From positions 62,001 to 126,000 of the forward strand of contig CAWHNE010000017.1 in assembly GCA_963830485.1 (NCBI GenBank): a stretch of 64,000 bases of DNA, in the 5' to 3' direction. The stretch's first letter is position 1, and each line of letters opens with the position of its first letter. The DNA is from CAIWHR01 sp963830485 (GTDB lineage Bacteria; Pseudomonadota; Gammaproteobacteria; Burkholderiales; Casimicrobiaceae). The translations under genes and the position numbers were made by a program. Shown here piece by piece: positions 52,597 to 61,889 of the stretch. Below the pieces are notes generated by a model, which was given only the letters and a program-made list of their open reading frames with translations, searched no databases and had not been told where the DNA came from.

Positions 52597-52866
52597 TTAC
52601 TGTCCTTCGCCGAAGTAGTCGCCGATCAACGCCACCAGCGCGTCCATCGCCTCGGCCTCGTCCGGGCCGTCGGTCTCGAGCGTCACCTTCGCCCCCTTGC
52701 CCGCGGCGAGCATCATCACGCCCATGATGCTCTTCGCGTTGACCTTGCGGTTGTTGCGGGCCATCAGGACTTCGCATTGGTATTTGGCAGCGAGCTGCGT
52801 GAGCTTGGCGGAGGCCCGCGCATGCAGCCCGAGCTTGTTGACGATCTCAACCTCGCGTTGCTGCAT
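52597..52866 (-). CDS. ptsH: phosphocarrier protein HPr
   Basis: An 89-residue HPr: VEIVNKLGLHARASAKLTQL with the phosphorylated His, and KSIMGVMMLAAGKG with the Ser46 region. It relays phosphate from EI to EIIA. The ATG at 52866 overlaps the end of the EIIA gene by 20 bp, so translation is coupled. This is the typical betaproteobacterial gshB-EIIA-HPr-EI order. Confidence 0.95.
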   Translation of the reverse strand: MQQREVEIVNKLGLHARASAKLTQLAAKYQCEVLMARNNRKVNAKSIMGVMMLAAGKGAKVTLETDGPDEAEAMDALVALIGDYFGEGQ

Positions 52867-53260
52867 AGGCGGGATCGACCTCGAGATGCAGCACCCCGTC
52901 GCACGCGCCGGAGATCGCCTTCTTGATCGTCGTCTCCATGCCGCGGTTGCGGTAGGTGAACGCGCGCACGAGCATCGGCAGGTTGACGCCGGCGACGACC
53001 TCGACTCGGCCCGGCTTCATGAGCTTCGCGGCGAGATTGCACGGCGTCGCGCCGAAGAGGTCGGAGAACACCAGCACGCCCTTGCCGGTGTCGAGCCGCG
53101 CGACCAGCTCGCGCGCCGCGGGCAGGAGGTCGGCCGGGTCGTCCGTCGCGGCGACCGAGAGCACCTCGAGCTGCGGCGGCCGCGTGCCGAGCACGTGCGT
53201 CACGGCGCGCACGAGGCTCTCGCCCAGCGTGTCGTGTGCCACGATCAGGATGCCGATCAT
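52847..53260 (-). CDS. PTS EIIA, mannose/fructose family
   Basis: A 137-residue EIIA(Man)-type domain: IGILIVAHDTLGESLVRAV with the phosphorylated His near residue 9, then GVLVFSDLFGATPCNLAAKL and VVAGVNLPMLVRAFTYR. No EIIB/EIIC genes are adjacent, so it acts as a regulatory acceptor of phosphate, as in other betaproteobacteria. It lies 98 bp after gshB and overlaps ptsH. Confidence 0.92.
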   Translation of the reverse strand: MIGILIVAHDTLGESLVRAVTHVLGTRPPQLEVLSVAATDDPADLLPAARELVARLDTGKGVLVFSDLFGATPCNLAAKLMKPGRVEVVAGVNLPMLVRAFTYRNRGMETTIKKAISGACDGVLHLEVDPAYAATRG

Positions 53261-53358
53261 CGTCGATCCGCGGTCGTCCCGGCGGCGAGGGGACGGGTCG
53301 GGAATTATGGTAGCACGTGCGTCGAGCACGGCCCGAGGCCGCGCGGCGGCCAAGAAGA

Positions 53359-54298
53359 CTAGCAGGCGCGGAGCAGCGCCTCGGCGAACATGCCGCCCAC
53401 GTCGAAGCCGGACTGCTCGGAGATCTCGACGAAGCACGTGGGGCTCGTCACGTTGACCTCGGTCAGGTAGTCGCCGATCACGTCGAGCCCGACGACGAGC
53501 AGTCCCTCGGCCCAGAGCTTCGGCCCGAGCGCCGTCGCGATCTCGCGGTCGCGCGCGGTCAGCGGCCGCGCGACGCCGCGGCCGCCGGCGGCAAGGTTGC
53601 CGCGCGTCTCGCCGGGCTTCGGGATCCGCGCGAGCGCATACGGAACGGCCTCGCCGGCGATCAGCAGCACGCGCTTGTCGCCGTCGGCGATCGCGGGCAG
53701 GAAGCGCTGCGCCATCACGGTCCGCGCGCCGTCGTGGCTCACGGTCTCGACGATCACGTTGCGGTTCGGATCGTCGGCGCGGACCCGGAACACCGAGGTG
53801 CCGCCCATGCCGTCCAGCGGCTTCACGATGACGTCGCCGTGCGCGTCGATGAACGCGGCGATCCGCTCCGCGTCGCGCGTGACGAGCGTCGGCGCGACGA
53901 ACTCGGCGAACTTCGCGATCGCCATCTTCTCGTTGTTGTCGCGGATCGCCCGCGGCCGGTTGAACACGCGCGCGCCTTCGCGCTCGGCCGCCTCGAGCAG
54001 GTACGTCGCGTACACGTACTCCATGTCGAACGGCGGGTCCTTGCGCATCACGACCGCGGAGAAGTCGGCGAGCGCCCGTTCTTCCGGCGCGCCGGCCGCG
54101 TACCAGTCGCACGTTGGTCGTGCGTACCTCGAGCGGGACGGCGCGCGCCCGGGTCGCGCCGGCGCTCCAGTAGACGTCGGCCGGCTCGAGCGCGAACACG
54201 CGATGCCCGCGCGCGACGAGCGCGCGCATCATCGCCACGCTCGAGTCCTTGTAGGCCTTGAGCAGCGGCAGCGGATCGAGAATGAAGGCGAAATCCAT
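53359..54298 (-). CDS. gshB: glutathione synthetase, one frame break
   Basis: The N-terminus MDFAFILDPLPLLKAYKDSS reads to RTTNV, then a one-base loss near 54112 shifts the frame; the correct continuation is WYAAGAPEERALADFSAVVM and DPPFDMEYVYATYLLEAAE. ATP-grasp features follow: VIVKPLDGMGGTSVFRV, RVLLIAGEAVPYALARIP and GLDVIGDYLTEVNVTSPTC. Total about 313 residues, normal for GshB. It ligates glycine to gamma-glutamylcysteine. The association with the PTS cluster is typical of betaproteobacteria. Confidence 0.92.
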
Positions 54299-54375
54299 GG
54301 GCGCAGCGCGAAAGCCGGGCCGCCATGCTACCGCATCCGGATCACCGCGGATCGCGCCCGCGGGCTAGCCGCCGC

Positions 54376-55197
54376 TCAGAGGCCGAGCCAGGCGATGACC
54401 GATGTATCGACGTCGTGGTTGGGCATGACGAAGCCCCGGTACCCCATCGCGGAGAGCACCTGCTTGCCCTGGTCGGACTGTGCGAGCGTCACGAGCGCGC
54501 GCTGGATGCGCTCCTGCTCGTCGGCGGGGACCTTTGTCGAGACGATGAAATACTTGATCGGCACCGAGCGCGACTTGATGAACACCTTGCCGCCCTTGTC
54601 GGTCCATTCCTTGACCACGGCGTTCGCCGCCGTCGCGCCGACGTCCGCGAAGCCGTACTCGAGATAGAACGGCACCGCGTCCTGGTAGCGTGTCGTCCGG
54701 ATCTTGAGATCGTCCGCCTTGATGCTTGCCGTGCGCAGCATCGCGCGGACCATCCACGCCGTGATCGAGTCGGGGTCAGGCGTGACGAGCGTCCTGCCCT
54801 TGATGTCGGGCAGCGTCTTGGCTGCGTCATTCGGCTTGACCATCAGCGACACCGTGTACTCGGTGAAGCCGGTGGTCCAGGCAATCGTCTTGTACCGGCC
54901 CGCCTTGATTTCGGCCAGCGCCACGTGGGCCGGATGGATGAATGCGAGGTCGTACTCCTGCTTCGCGAGTCCGGCGCGTACGTCGTCGTACTTCGGCACC
55001 AGCACGACTCTCACGTTGCGCTTGAGCGCGCTGCCGAGCGCGAGCGCGAGCGGCTCGAACTTGTCGCGGATCTCCTTCGGCGTCGCCTGGTAGGTGACGC
55101 CCTCGGTCACCGAGAAAACGAGGTCGGACGCGGCGGCGTTGTACGAGAAGACGGCGATCGCCGCAACGGCGAGCCACGACAGCGGACGAGACGGCAT
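54376..55197 (-). CDS. PhnD-like phosphate/phosphonate-type periplasmic binding protein
   Basis: A 273-residue exported protein with a signal peptide (residues about 1-23, ending SYNAAAS). The PhnD-like fold is shown by FEPLALALGSALKRNVRVVL, DLAFIHPAHVALAE, RTLVTPDPDSITAWMVRAML and GFADVGATAANAVV. Such proteins bind phosphonates, phosphite or other oxyanions, or act as sensors. No phn permease genes are adjacent, so its partner is unknown. Confidence 0.8.
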   Translation of the reverse strand: MPSRPLSWLAVAAIAVFSYNAAASDLVFSVTEGVTYQATPKEIRDKFEPLALALGSALKRNVRVVLVPKYDDVRAGLAKQEYDLAFIHPAHVALAEIKAGRYKTIAWTTGFTEYTVSLMVKPNDAAKTLPDIKGRTLVTPDPDSITAWMVRAMLRTASIKADDLKIRTTRYQDAVPFYLEYGFADVGATAANAVVKEWTDKGGKVFIKSRSVPIKYFIVSTKVPADEQERIQRALVTLAQSDQGKQVLSAMGYRGFVMPNHDVDTSVIAWLGL

Positions 55198-55285
55198 CGA
55201 GTACGTTCCTCCCGGCATCGGCAACCGCCTCGGCACAGGCCGATCCCCTGGCGTCGCCGGCGCGATTGTACAGGACAGCTCCAAT

Positions 55286-57611
55286 CTACCGACGCAGCGC
55301 GCGCCAGACCCGCTCGGACGTGAGCGGCATCTGCAGCGCGAGGGCGCGATCGCCTGCACCCGCCCGCGCGAGCGCGTCGACCACGGCGTTGACCACAGCC
55401 GGTGATGCACCAATCGTGCCAAGCTCGCCCACGCCTTTCACGCCCATCACATTGTTGCGGCAGGGCGTCGACTCGTCGGTCGCCGTCCTAAAGTGACGAA
55501 ACATCGTCGCGCGGGGGACCGCGTAGTCGAGGAAGCTTGCAGTCAACGCCTGGCCCGTCTCGGCGTCGTAGACGAACCGTTCGCACAACGCCTGCCCGAT
55601 GCCCTGCGCGGCGCCGCCCTCGATCTGGCCTTCGACGATCAGCGGATTGATTACGCGCCCGACGTCGTTGACCGACCAGTAGCCGGCGACCTCGACCGCG
55701 CCGGTGTCGGGATCGATCTCGACCTCGCAGATGTGGCAGCCATTCGGCCACGTCGCGTCGGCGACCTTGCTCGTCGACGCCACGACGATGCGCCGGGCGC
55801 GCTGCCGCCGCGCGAGCTCGAAGAGGCCGATGCGCCGGTCGGTGCCGGCGACGACGTAGTCGCCGTCGCTGTATTCGAGGTCGCCGGCCGCGGTCTCGAG
55901 CGCCGCCGCCGCGAGCTCGCGCGCCGCGGCGACCGTCCGCTCGGCCCCGACGCGCACCGCGGAGCCGCCGACGAAGAGCGAGCGCGAGCCGGCGCTGCCG
56001 AAGCCCTGCGCACGGTCGGTGTCGCCCTGCACAATCCGGATCTTGTCGATCGGCACACCGAACACGTCGACCGCGAGCTGCGCGTAGGTGGTCGCGAGCC
56101 CCTGTCCCATCGCCTGCGTCGCGGACACGATCTCGATGCCGCCGTCGCCTTCGACGGTGACGGTGACCGTCTCCTCGAACACGTCGGCGCCGGTCCACTC
56201 GAGGAACGCCGCCATCCCGCGTCCGCGTAGCTGGCCGCGGCGCGCCGACTCCTCGCATCGCGCGTCGAACCCGTCCCATCCGGCGAGCGAGCGCGCCGCG
56301 TCCATTACCTGCGCGAAGCTTCCGCTGTCGTAGGTCTTGTCGAGCGGATTGCGATACGGCATCTGCGCGGGCCGGATCATGTTGCGGCGGCGGAGCTCGA
56401 CCTGGTCGATCCCGGTTGCGCGTGCCGCCGCGTCCATCAGTCGCTCGATCATGTAGATCGCCTCGGGCCGGCCCGCCCCGCGATACGCGCCGGTCGGCGC
56501 GGTGTGCGTGAGCACTGCCCGGATGCGAAGGTCGATCGTGCCGATGTCGTAGATCGACGTCGCAACCCAGGGCCCGATCAGGAGCTGGATCACGACGCCA
56601 CCGCCCGTGGCATACGCGCCGACGTTCGCGCGCGAATCGACGCGGAGCGCGAGCACGCGGCCGTCGCCGTCGAGCGCCAGCTCCGCCGTGCTCGTCACGT
56701 CGCGCCCGTGCGAGGCGGCGAGGAACTCGTCCATCCGCTCGGCGCACCACTTGACCGGGCGTCCGAACTTCCGCGCGCAGTACGCGGTGACGACGTCCTC
56801 CGGGTAGAGGCTCGTCTTCATCCCGAACCCGCCGCCGACATCACCCACGAGCACGCGCACGCCTTCGCTTCCGAGGCCGAGGACCTCCGCGAGCTCGTCG
56901 CGCAGCCCCGTCGGCGTCTGGCAACTCACGGTCAGCGTGAGCCGCCCGGTCGCTGCGTCGACCGTCGCCAGCACCGCGCGCGGCTCGATCGGGCACGGCG
57001 CAACGCGCTGGTTTTCGAGCTCGAGCGTCACCACATGCGCCGCCCGGGCGAAACGCCGCGGCCGTCGCCTTCGCGTCGCCGTGGCGCATCTCGCACGCGA
57101 TGTTGTCCGGGGCTTCGGGCCACACCGGCGGGGCATGCGGCGCGAGCGCCTTCGCTGCATCCGCGACCATCGGCAACGGCTCGTAGCGGACATCGATCGC
57201 CTCGACCGCGTCGCGTGCCTCGCGAAGGCTCGTCGCGACGACCGCCGCCACTGCTTCGCCCACGTAGCGGACCGCGCCGACTGCGAGCGCGTGGCGGGGC
57301 GGCGTTGCGGTGGGCGAGCCGTCCGCGCGGCGGAAGTCCGACGAGAGCGGGAGCGGCTTCACGCCGGCGCGCACGAGATCCTCGCCGGTGACCACGGCGA
57401 TGACGCCCGGCATCGCGGCCGCCGCAGCCACGTCGATCGCGAGCACGCGCGCGTGCGGATGCGGCGAGCGCAGGAACACGACGTGACTCTGGCCCGGTGC
57501 GTCGACGTCGTCGGCGAAGCGCCCCGCTCCTTTCAGCAGCGCTTCGTCCTCGACCCGCAGCACGGCCTGGCCGCTGCCGAAGCGCGCGTAGCGCGGAGAC
57601 GAGTTCGCCAT
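55286..57611 (-). CDS. molybdenum hydroxylase large subunit (CoxL form II-like), one frame break
   Basis: A large subunit of the xanthine oxidase family. The N-terminal part from ATG 57611 has RVEDEALLKGAGRFADDVDA and VGEAVAAVVATSLREARDAV. A one-base shift near 57047 leads into ARAAHVVTLELENQRVAPCP. The Moco region has GDVGGGFGMK, the form II motif AYRGAGR and TQAMGQGLATTY, and the active-site Glu lies in GVKGVGELGTIGA. Form I CO dehydrogenases have AYRCSFR instead. The small (2Fe-2S) and medium (FAD) subunit genes are absent within the window. Total about 775 residues. The substrate is not known; many form II enzymes oxidise purines, nicotinate or aldehydes. Confidence 0.85.
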
Positions 57612-57618
57612 CGATCTC

Positions 57619-57778
57619 GTGTACTGAGTCAGAAATTCGCTCGACGGTTCGCGGCGAAATCGCGCCATGCGTCGTTGCTCGGCCTCACCGTACCACAGGG
57701 TACGCCGTCGCCCTCGTGCCTCGCCTGACGCCCGATTTCATCCGCTCCTTTGTCTTCGGAACTTCTGACTCAGTACAC
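57619..57778. repeat. 160-bp element with 16-bp perfect terminal inverted repeats
   Basis: GTGTACTGAGTCAGAA (57619-57634) and its exact complement TTCTGACTCAGTACAC (57763-57778) bound a 160-bp GC-rich segment; allowing one mismatch, the arms extend to about 20 bases inward. No transposase is encoded inside. It starts 8 bp upstream of the molybdenum hydroxylase ATG and would displace or supply its promoter. The size and arms suggest a MITE-like element. Confidence 0.75.
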
Positions 57779-57861
57779 CGGTTGCGCGCCAAGGACGCGC
57801 CGCGGCACGTTCGCCGCGGCACGACAGAATCATAAACCGCGAACGTGCCGCGCCGATCGCG

Positions 57862-58269
57862 TCAGTGCCCGCCGCGGGACGCAACGGGAAACGCGAAGGC
57901 GAGACGCCCGAAGCTGCGACCGTAGCGGTTCGCCGCGTCGATGACGCTGTCCGCGAAGCTCGCCTCGATGCTCGCGATCGATACGACCGCGTCGCGCAGC
58001 ACGCCTTGCGGCACCGCTTGTGCGCCCGCGGTCGAGAGCTCGTGTGCCTGCGCGCGCGCGAGTTCGCCCAGCAGGTGCGCGAACGTGATCTGCCCGGCAA
58101 TGGCCTGGTTGGCCGCATAGGCGACCACCGCCAAGGCCGCGTCGGTCGTCACGAACGGGAGATCGCGCGAAAAGCGGAGCGCGGTGTGGCCGGGCGGAGA
58201 TTCCGCCGGGACGGCTGGGCTGGCAGGGGCGCCGATCGCGCCCGCGCCCTTGTGGGACAGGGGATCCAT
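57862..58269 (-). CDS. uncharacterised alanine-rich protein
   Basis: A 135-residue protein from ATG 58269 (alternatives at 58287 and 58302), with GGAG 7 bases upstream. The first 40 residues are Pro/Ala-rich. The remainder is helical: DAALAVVAYAANQAIAGQIT, LLGELARAQAHELSTAG and VVSIASIEASFADSVIDAA. Length and amphipathic helices recall small R-body-type (RebB-like) proteins, but the match is not good enough to assign. A credible promoter lies immediately upstream, at 58299-58327. Confidence 0.5.
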   Translation of the reverse strand: MDPLSHKGAGAIGAPASPAVPAESPPGHTALRFSRDLPFVTTDAALAVVAYAANQAIAGQITFAHLLGELARAQAHELSTAGAQAVPQGVLRDAVVSIASIEASFADSVIDAANRYGRSFGRLAFAFPVASRGGH

Positions 58270-58298
58270 CGGTGTCTCCAGAGGCATTTGTGCGATGC

Positions 58299-58327
58299 AC
58301 AATACACTAGATTGCTATTATTTTCAA
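58299..58327 (-). promoter_or_regulatory. sigma-70-type promoter candidate for the gene at 57862
   Basis: On the minus strand, TTGAAA (58327-58322) and TATTGT (58304-58299) are separated by exactly 17 bases. The region is AT-rich within GC-rich surroundings and is located 30 bp before the likely start codon. Confidence 0.45.
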
Positions 58328-58448
58328 TGGTTCAATACTCAGGCTGGAAGTATATTCGGAAACAAATGACGCAATGCACCATAATGGTGGCTCGGTTGCG
58401 AGGAGCCGGAAGCAATGCCACTCGGGCGCTGTTGGCGATCACGCGAGC

Positions 58449-58469
58449 GGGCGGAGGTGTGCTCCGCCC
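58449..58469. repeat. hairpin nearly identical to the DUF4124 terminator stem
   Basis: GGGCGGAG-GTGTG-CTCCGCCC has the same 8-bp stem as the terminator at 37127-37147, with one loop base changed. It lies 36 bp upstream of the cytochrome P460 start and lacks a T-run on either strand, so it is not a standard terminator here. Confidence 0.55.
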
Positions 58470-58505
58470 TCCACTATCGGGAAAGCGCACTCAACGGAGG
58501 ACCAG

Positions 58506-59306
58506 ATGAGAATTCCGATCGCGGCCGTCATACTCCTCGCGAGCGTCTCGGCGAGCGCTGCCGACCAGGAGGCGGGGCGCGCGAAGGCTGCCGCCGTTTG
58601 CGCTGCTTGTCACGGCGTGCTGGGCGTCAGCGTCACCGATGCCATTCCGAACCTCGCCGGGCAGAAGGCGCGCTACCTCGAGACGCAGTTGAACGCGCTC
58701 AAGGACGGCAGCCGCAAGAACGCGATCATGAATGCGATCGCCGCCCAGCTAACCGCCGATGACATCGCCAACGTCGCCGCCCACTTCGCCGCGCAACAGG
58801 GCGCTGCCGCCGGCACGGCGAAGTCGGACTTCCTGCCCAATGTCGCGAAGACCGGCGTGACGTTTCCGGAGAATTACCAGTCGACGTTCACGAAGTATCA
58901 CACGATCAACTTCCCCGACACGAAGCAGGTGCGCTACTACTACGCGAACCGCGCGGCGCTGCAGGCCGCGAAAGCCGGAAAATCGCTGCCTGACGGCTCG
59001 GTGTTGTTCGCCGAGGTCTATTCGGCGAAGCTCGATGCGGACAAGAAGCCGATGATGGGTGCCGACGGCTTCTTCGTCGCGGATCAGCTGGTCGCGTACA
59101 CCGCAATGGCGCGCGAGGCCGGTTGGGGCAAGGACATCCCTGAAATGCTGCGCAACGAGGACTGGAACTACGCGGTCTACACTGCGGCCAAGGTTCCGCG
59201 CCCGGGCATCAACCAGGCAGAGTGCCTCGCGTGCCACAAGCCGCTCGACAAGGCGAGCTATACGTTCACGCTGAAGCAGCTGACCGACGTCGCGAAGGCG
59301 AACTAG
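58506..59306 (+). CDS. two-domain c-type cytochrome: class I cytochrome c fused to a cytochrome P460-like domain
   Basis: A 266-residue exported protein with a signal peptide (residues 1-19, MRIPIAAVILLASVSASA). Domain 1 is a class I cytochrome c with CAACHG and a distal Met region. Domain 2 matches the cytochrome P460 family, with FPENYQSTFTKYHTINFPDT, SLPDGSVLFAEVYSAKLD and a C-terminal haem motif ECLACHKPL. P460 proteins oxidise hydroxylamine or bind NO. The fusion would give two haems in one periplasmic protein. The ribosome-binding site is GGAGGA before ATG 58506. Confidence 0.82.
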   Translation: MRIPIAAVILLASVSASAADQEAGRAKAAAVCAACHGVLGVSVTDAIPNLAGQKARYLETQLNALKDGSRKNAIMNAIAAQLTADDIANVAAHFAAQQGAAAGTAKSDFLPNVAKTGVTFPENYQSTFTKYHTINFPDTKQVRYYYANRAALQAAKAGKSLPDGSVLFAEVYSAKLDADKKPMMGADGFFVADQLVAYTAMAREAGWGKDIPEMLRNEDWNYAVYTAAKVPRPGINQAECLACHKPLDKASYTFTLKQLTDVAKAN

Positions 59307-59612
59307 CGGCGCGAGCGGCTCGCCGGTTCGGCCTCCGTGCTGCCAGTGCATTTCGTCGCGCCTAGGGGGTCGGCCTCCGAACGCGCTCCCGATCGCTCGC
59401 ATCCCCAAGCGAGCTTGGGGCCCCTGCTCGCCGTTCGCGCGTTCCCCCGGGCGCGAAGCGCCGAGGGGGAGCGAGCAATCGCGAGTCGCCGCAAGCGGCC
59501 GACAGCTCGAAGCAGCGATCAGTCGAGGCGGTCCGGAGGCCGCGGCGCGAGCGGCTCGCCAGTTCGGCCTCCGTGCTGCCAGTGCATTTCGCGGGTCGCG
59601 CGGCACGCCGCG
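59307..59612. repeat. 306-bp non-coding stretch with two 49-bp direct repeats
   Basis: The 49-base sequence at 59307-59355 (starting CGGCGCGAGCGGCTCGCC) recurs at 59543-59591 with one change. Between them is a segment with GGGCGCGAAGCGCCGAGGGG followed by GAGCGAGCAATCGCGAG, which has a close relative on the other side of maeB at about 62030-62065. I find no gene here. Confidence 0.7.
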
Positions 59613-61889
59613 TCAGGCGACGCGCGCCGCGACGTCCACGACCGCGAGCGCCGTCAGGTTGACGAGCCGCCGCACGGTGGCCGACGGCGTCGCGATCAGC
59701 ACCGGCTTGCGCGCGCCGAGCAGGATCGGCCCGATCGTCACGCCTTCGCCGCCGGTGATCTTCAGCAGATTGAACGAGATGTTGGCCGCATCGAGATTTG
59801 GCATCACGAGCAGGTTCGCTTCGCCCTTCAACGTCGAATCCGGATGCACGCGGCTTCGGATCGCTTCGGACAGCGCCGCGTCGCCGTGCATCTCGCCGTC
59901 CATCTCGAGCCCCGGTGCGCGCTCGGCGAGGAGCCGCCGCGCCTCGCGCATCTTGCGCGCCGATTTCGAGTCGTCGCTGCCGAAGTTCGAGTGCGAGACG
60001 AGCGCCACGCGCGGCACGAGGCCAAAGCGGCGCACGCCGTCGGCCGCGAGCAACGCGATCTCGACGAGGCGCGCCGCCGACGGATTGCGGTTCACGTACG
60101 TATCGCAGATGAAGAGCGTCCGGTTCGGCAGGAGCAACCCGTTCATTGCGGCAAAGACCGGCGCGTCCGGCCGCTGGCCGATGACGTCAGTTACGTGGCG
60201 GAGGTGCGCCTGGTACTTGCCCACCGTCCCGCACAAGAGCGCGTCGCACTCGCCCATGTGCAAGAGCAGCGCGCCGATCAGCGATGGCTTGCGCAGCACC
60301 GCCTCCTTCGCGTCCTCGGGCGAGATCCCGTTTCGTCCCATCAACTGGTAGTAGAGCTGCCAGGTCGCCTTGTAGCGCGGATCCTTGTTGATGTTGACGA
60401 GATCGAAGTCGCGGCCGGCGGAAAGGCGCAGCCCGAACTTCTCGACCCGCGCTGCGATCACTTCCGGGCGGCCGATAAGCATCGGCCGCGCGAGGCCTTC
60501 GTCGACGACGACCTGCACGGCGCGCAGCACGCGCTCCTCCTCGCCCTCGGCGTAGACGACCTTGCGCGGCGCGCGCTTCGCGTTGTCGAAGACCGGCTTC
60601 ATGATGAGGCCGGAGTGCCAGATGAACTGCGAGAGCCGATCGCGGTAGGCGTCGAGGTCCGCGATCGGACGCGTGGCGACGCCGGACTCCATCGCTGCCT
60701 TCGCCACCGCGAGCGGCACCATCACCATGAGCCGGGTGTCGAACGGCTTGGGGATCAGGTACTCGGGCCCGAACGACAGCGCCTCGCCCGCGTAGGCCTG
60801 CGCGACGACGTCGGAGAGCTCCGCGTGAGCGAGCTCGGCGATCGCGCGCATGCACGCGAGCTTCATCCCTTCGGTGATCGACGTCGCGCCGACGTCGAGC
60901 GCGCCGCGGAAGATGAACGGGAAGCAGAGCACGTTGTTGACCTGGTTCGGATAGTCGGACCGTCCCGTTGCGATGATCGCGTCGGGGCGCACTTCCTTCG
61001 CGAGCTCGGGGCGGATCTCCGGTTCCGGGTTCGCGAGCGCCAGGATCAGCGGGTCCTTCGCCATGGCCTTCACCATGTCCTGCGTAAGCACGCCAGGGCC
61101 CGAAAGGCCCAGGAAGATGTCGGCGCCGCGGATCGCGTCGGCGAGTGTCCGGTCCTTCGTCGCGCGCGCGTAGCGCGCCTTGTTCTCCTCCATCGGCGTG
61201 TCGCGGCCCTCGAAGATCACGCCCTTGCTGTCGCAGACGATCACGTTCTCGCGCCTGAGGCCCACGCCGACCATGAGATCGAGGCACGCGATCGCCGCCG
61301 CGCCGGCGCCCGAGCAGACGAGCTTCACCTTCGCGACGTCCTTGCCGACGACCTTGAGCCCGTTGACGATCGACGCGCCGGCAACGATCGCGGTGCCGTG
61401 CTGGTCGTCGTGGAACACGGGAATCTTCATGCGCTCGCGGAGCTTGCGCTCGATGTAGAAGCAGTCGGGCGCCTTGATGTCCTCGAGGTTGATCCCGCCG
61501 AACGTCGGCTCGAGCCGCGCGATCGTCTTCACCATCTCGTCCGGGTCGGTCTCGGCGAGCTCGATGTCGAAGACGTCGATGCCGGCGAACTTCTTGAAGA
61601 GACACGCCTTCCCCTCCATCACCGGCTTGCCCGCGAGCGGACCGATGTTGCCCAGGCCGAGCACGGCGGTGCCGTTGGTGACGACGGCGACCAGGTTGCC
61701 GCGCGAGGTGAGCGTGCGCGCCTCGGCCGGTTCCGCGACGATCGCGTCGCACGCGGCGGCCACGCCGGGCGAGTACGCGAGCGCGAGATCGTGCTGGTTG
61801 ATGAGGACCTTTGTCGGGGTCACGGAGATCTTGCCGGGGGTCGGCGTCCGGTGGTACTCGAGCGCGGCGATCCGCAACTGCTCGTCCAT
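59613..61889 (-). CDS. maeB: NADP-dependent malic enzyme (MaeB type, with phosphotransacetylase-like domain)
   Basis: A 758-residue protein with the two MaeB parts. The N-terminal malic enzyme region (about 1-430) has ALAYSPGVAAACDAI, LGLGNIGPLAGKPVMEGKA, VFHDDQHGTAIV and the NADP fold KLVCSGAGAAAIACLDL. The C-terminal part (about 435-758) resembles phosphate acetyltransferase, with VYAEGEEERVLRAVQVVVDE and LLVMPNLDAANISFNLLKI; in MaeB this part is regulatory. The start ATG 61889 follows AGGAGG. It decarboxylates malate to pyruvate with NADPH production. Confidence 0.95.
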   Translation of the reverse strand: MDEQLRIAALEYHRTPTPGKISVTPTKVLINQHDLALAYSPGVAAACDAIVAEPAEARTLTSRGNLVAVVTNGTAVLGLGNIGPLAGKPVMEGKACLFKKFAGIDVFDIELAETDPDEMVKTIARLEPTFGGINLEDIKAPDCFYIERKLRERMKIPVFHDDQHGTAIVAGASIVNGLKVVGKDVAKVKLVCSGAGAAAIACLDLMVGVGLRRENVIVCDSKGVIFEGRDTPMEENKARYARATKDRTLADAIRGADIFLGLSGPGVLTQDMVKAMAKDPLILALANPEPEIRPELAKEVRPDAIIATGRSDYPNQVNNVLCFPFIFRGALDVGATSITEGMKLACMRAIAELAHAELSDVVAQAYAGEALSFGPEYLIPKPFDTRLMVMVPLAVAKAAMESGVATRPIADLDAYRDRLSQFIWHSGLIMKPVFDNAKRAPRKVVYAEGEEERVLRAVQVVVDEGLARPMLIGRPEVIAARVEKFGLRLSAGRDFDLVNINKDPRYKATWQLYYQLMGRNGISPEDAKEAVLRKPSLIGALLLHMGECDALLCGTVGKYQAHLRHVTDVIGQRPDAPVFAAMNGLLLPNRTLFICDTYVNRNPSAARLVEIALLAADGVRRFGLVPRVALVSHSNFGSDDSKSARKMREARRLLAERAPGLEMDGEMHGDAALSEAIRSRVHPDSTLKGEANLLVMPNLDAANISFNLLKITGGEGVTIGPILLGARKPVLIATPSATVRRLVNLTALAVVDVAARVA

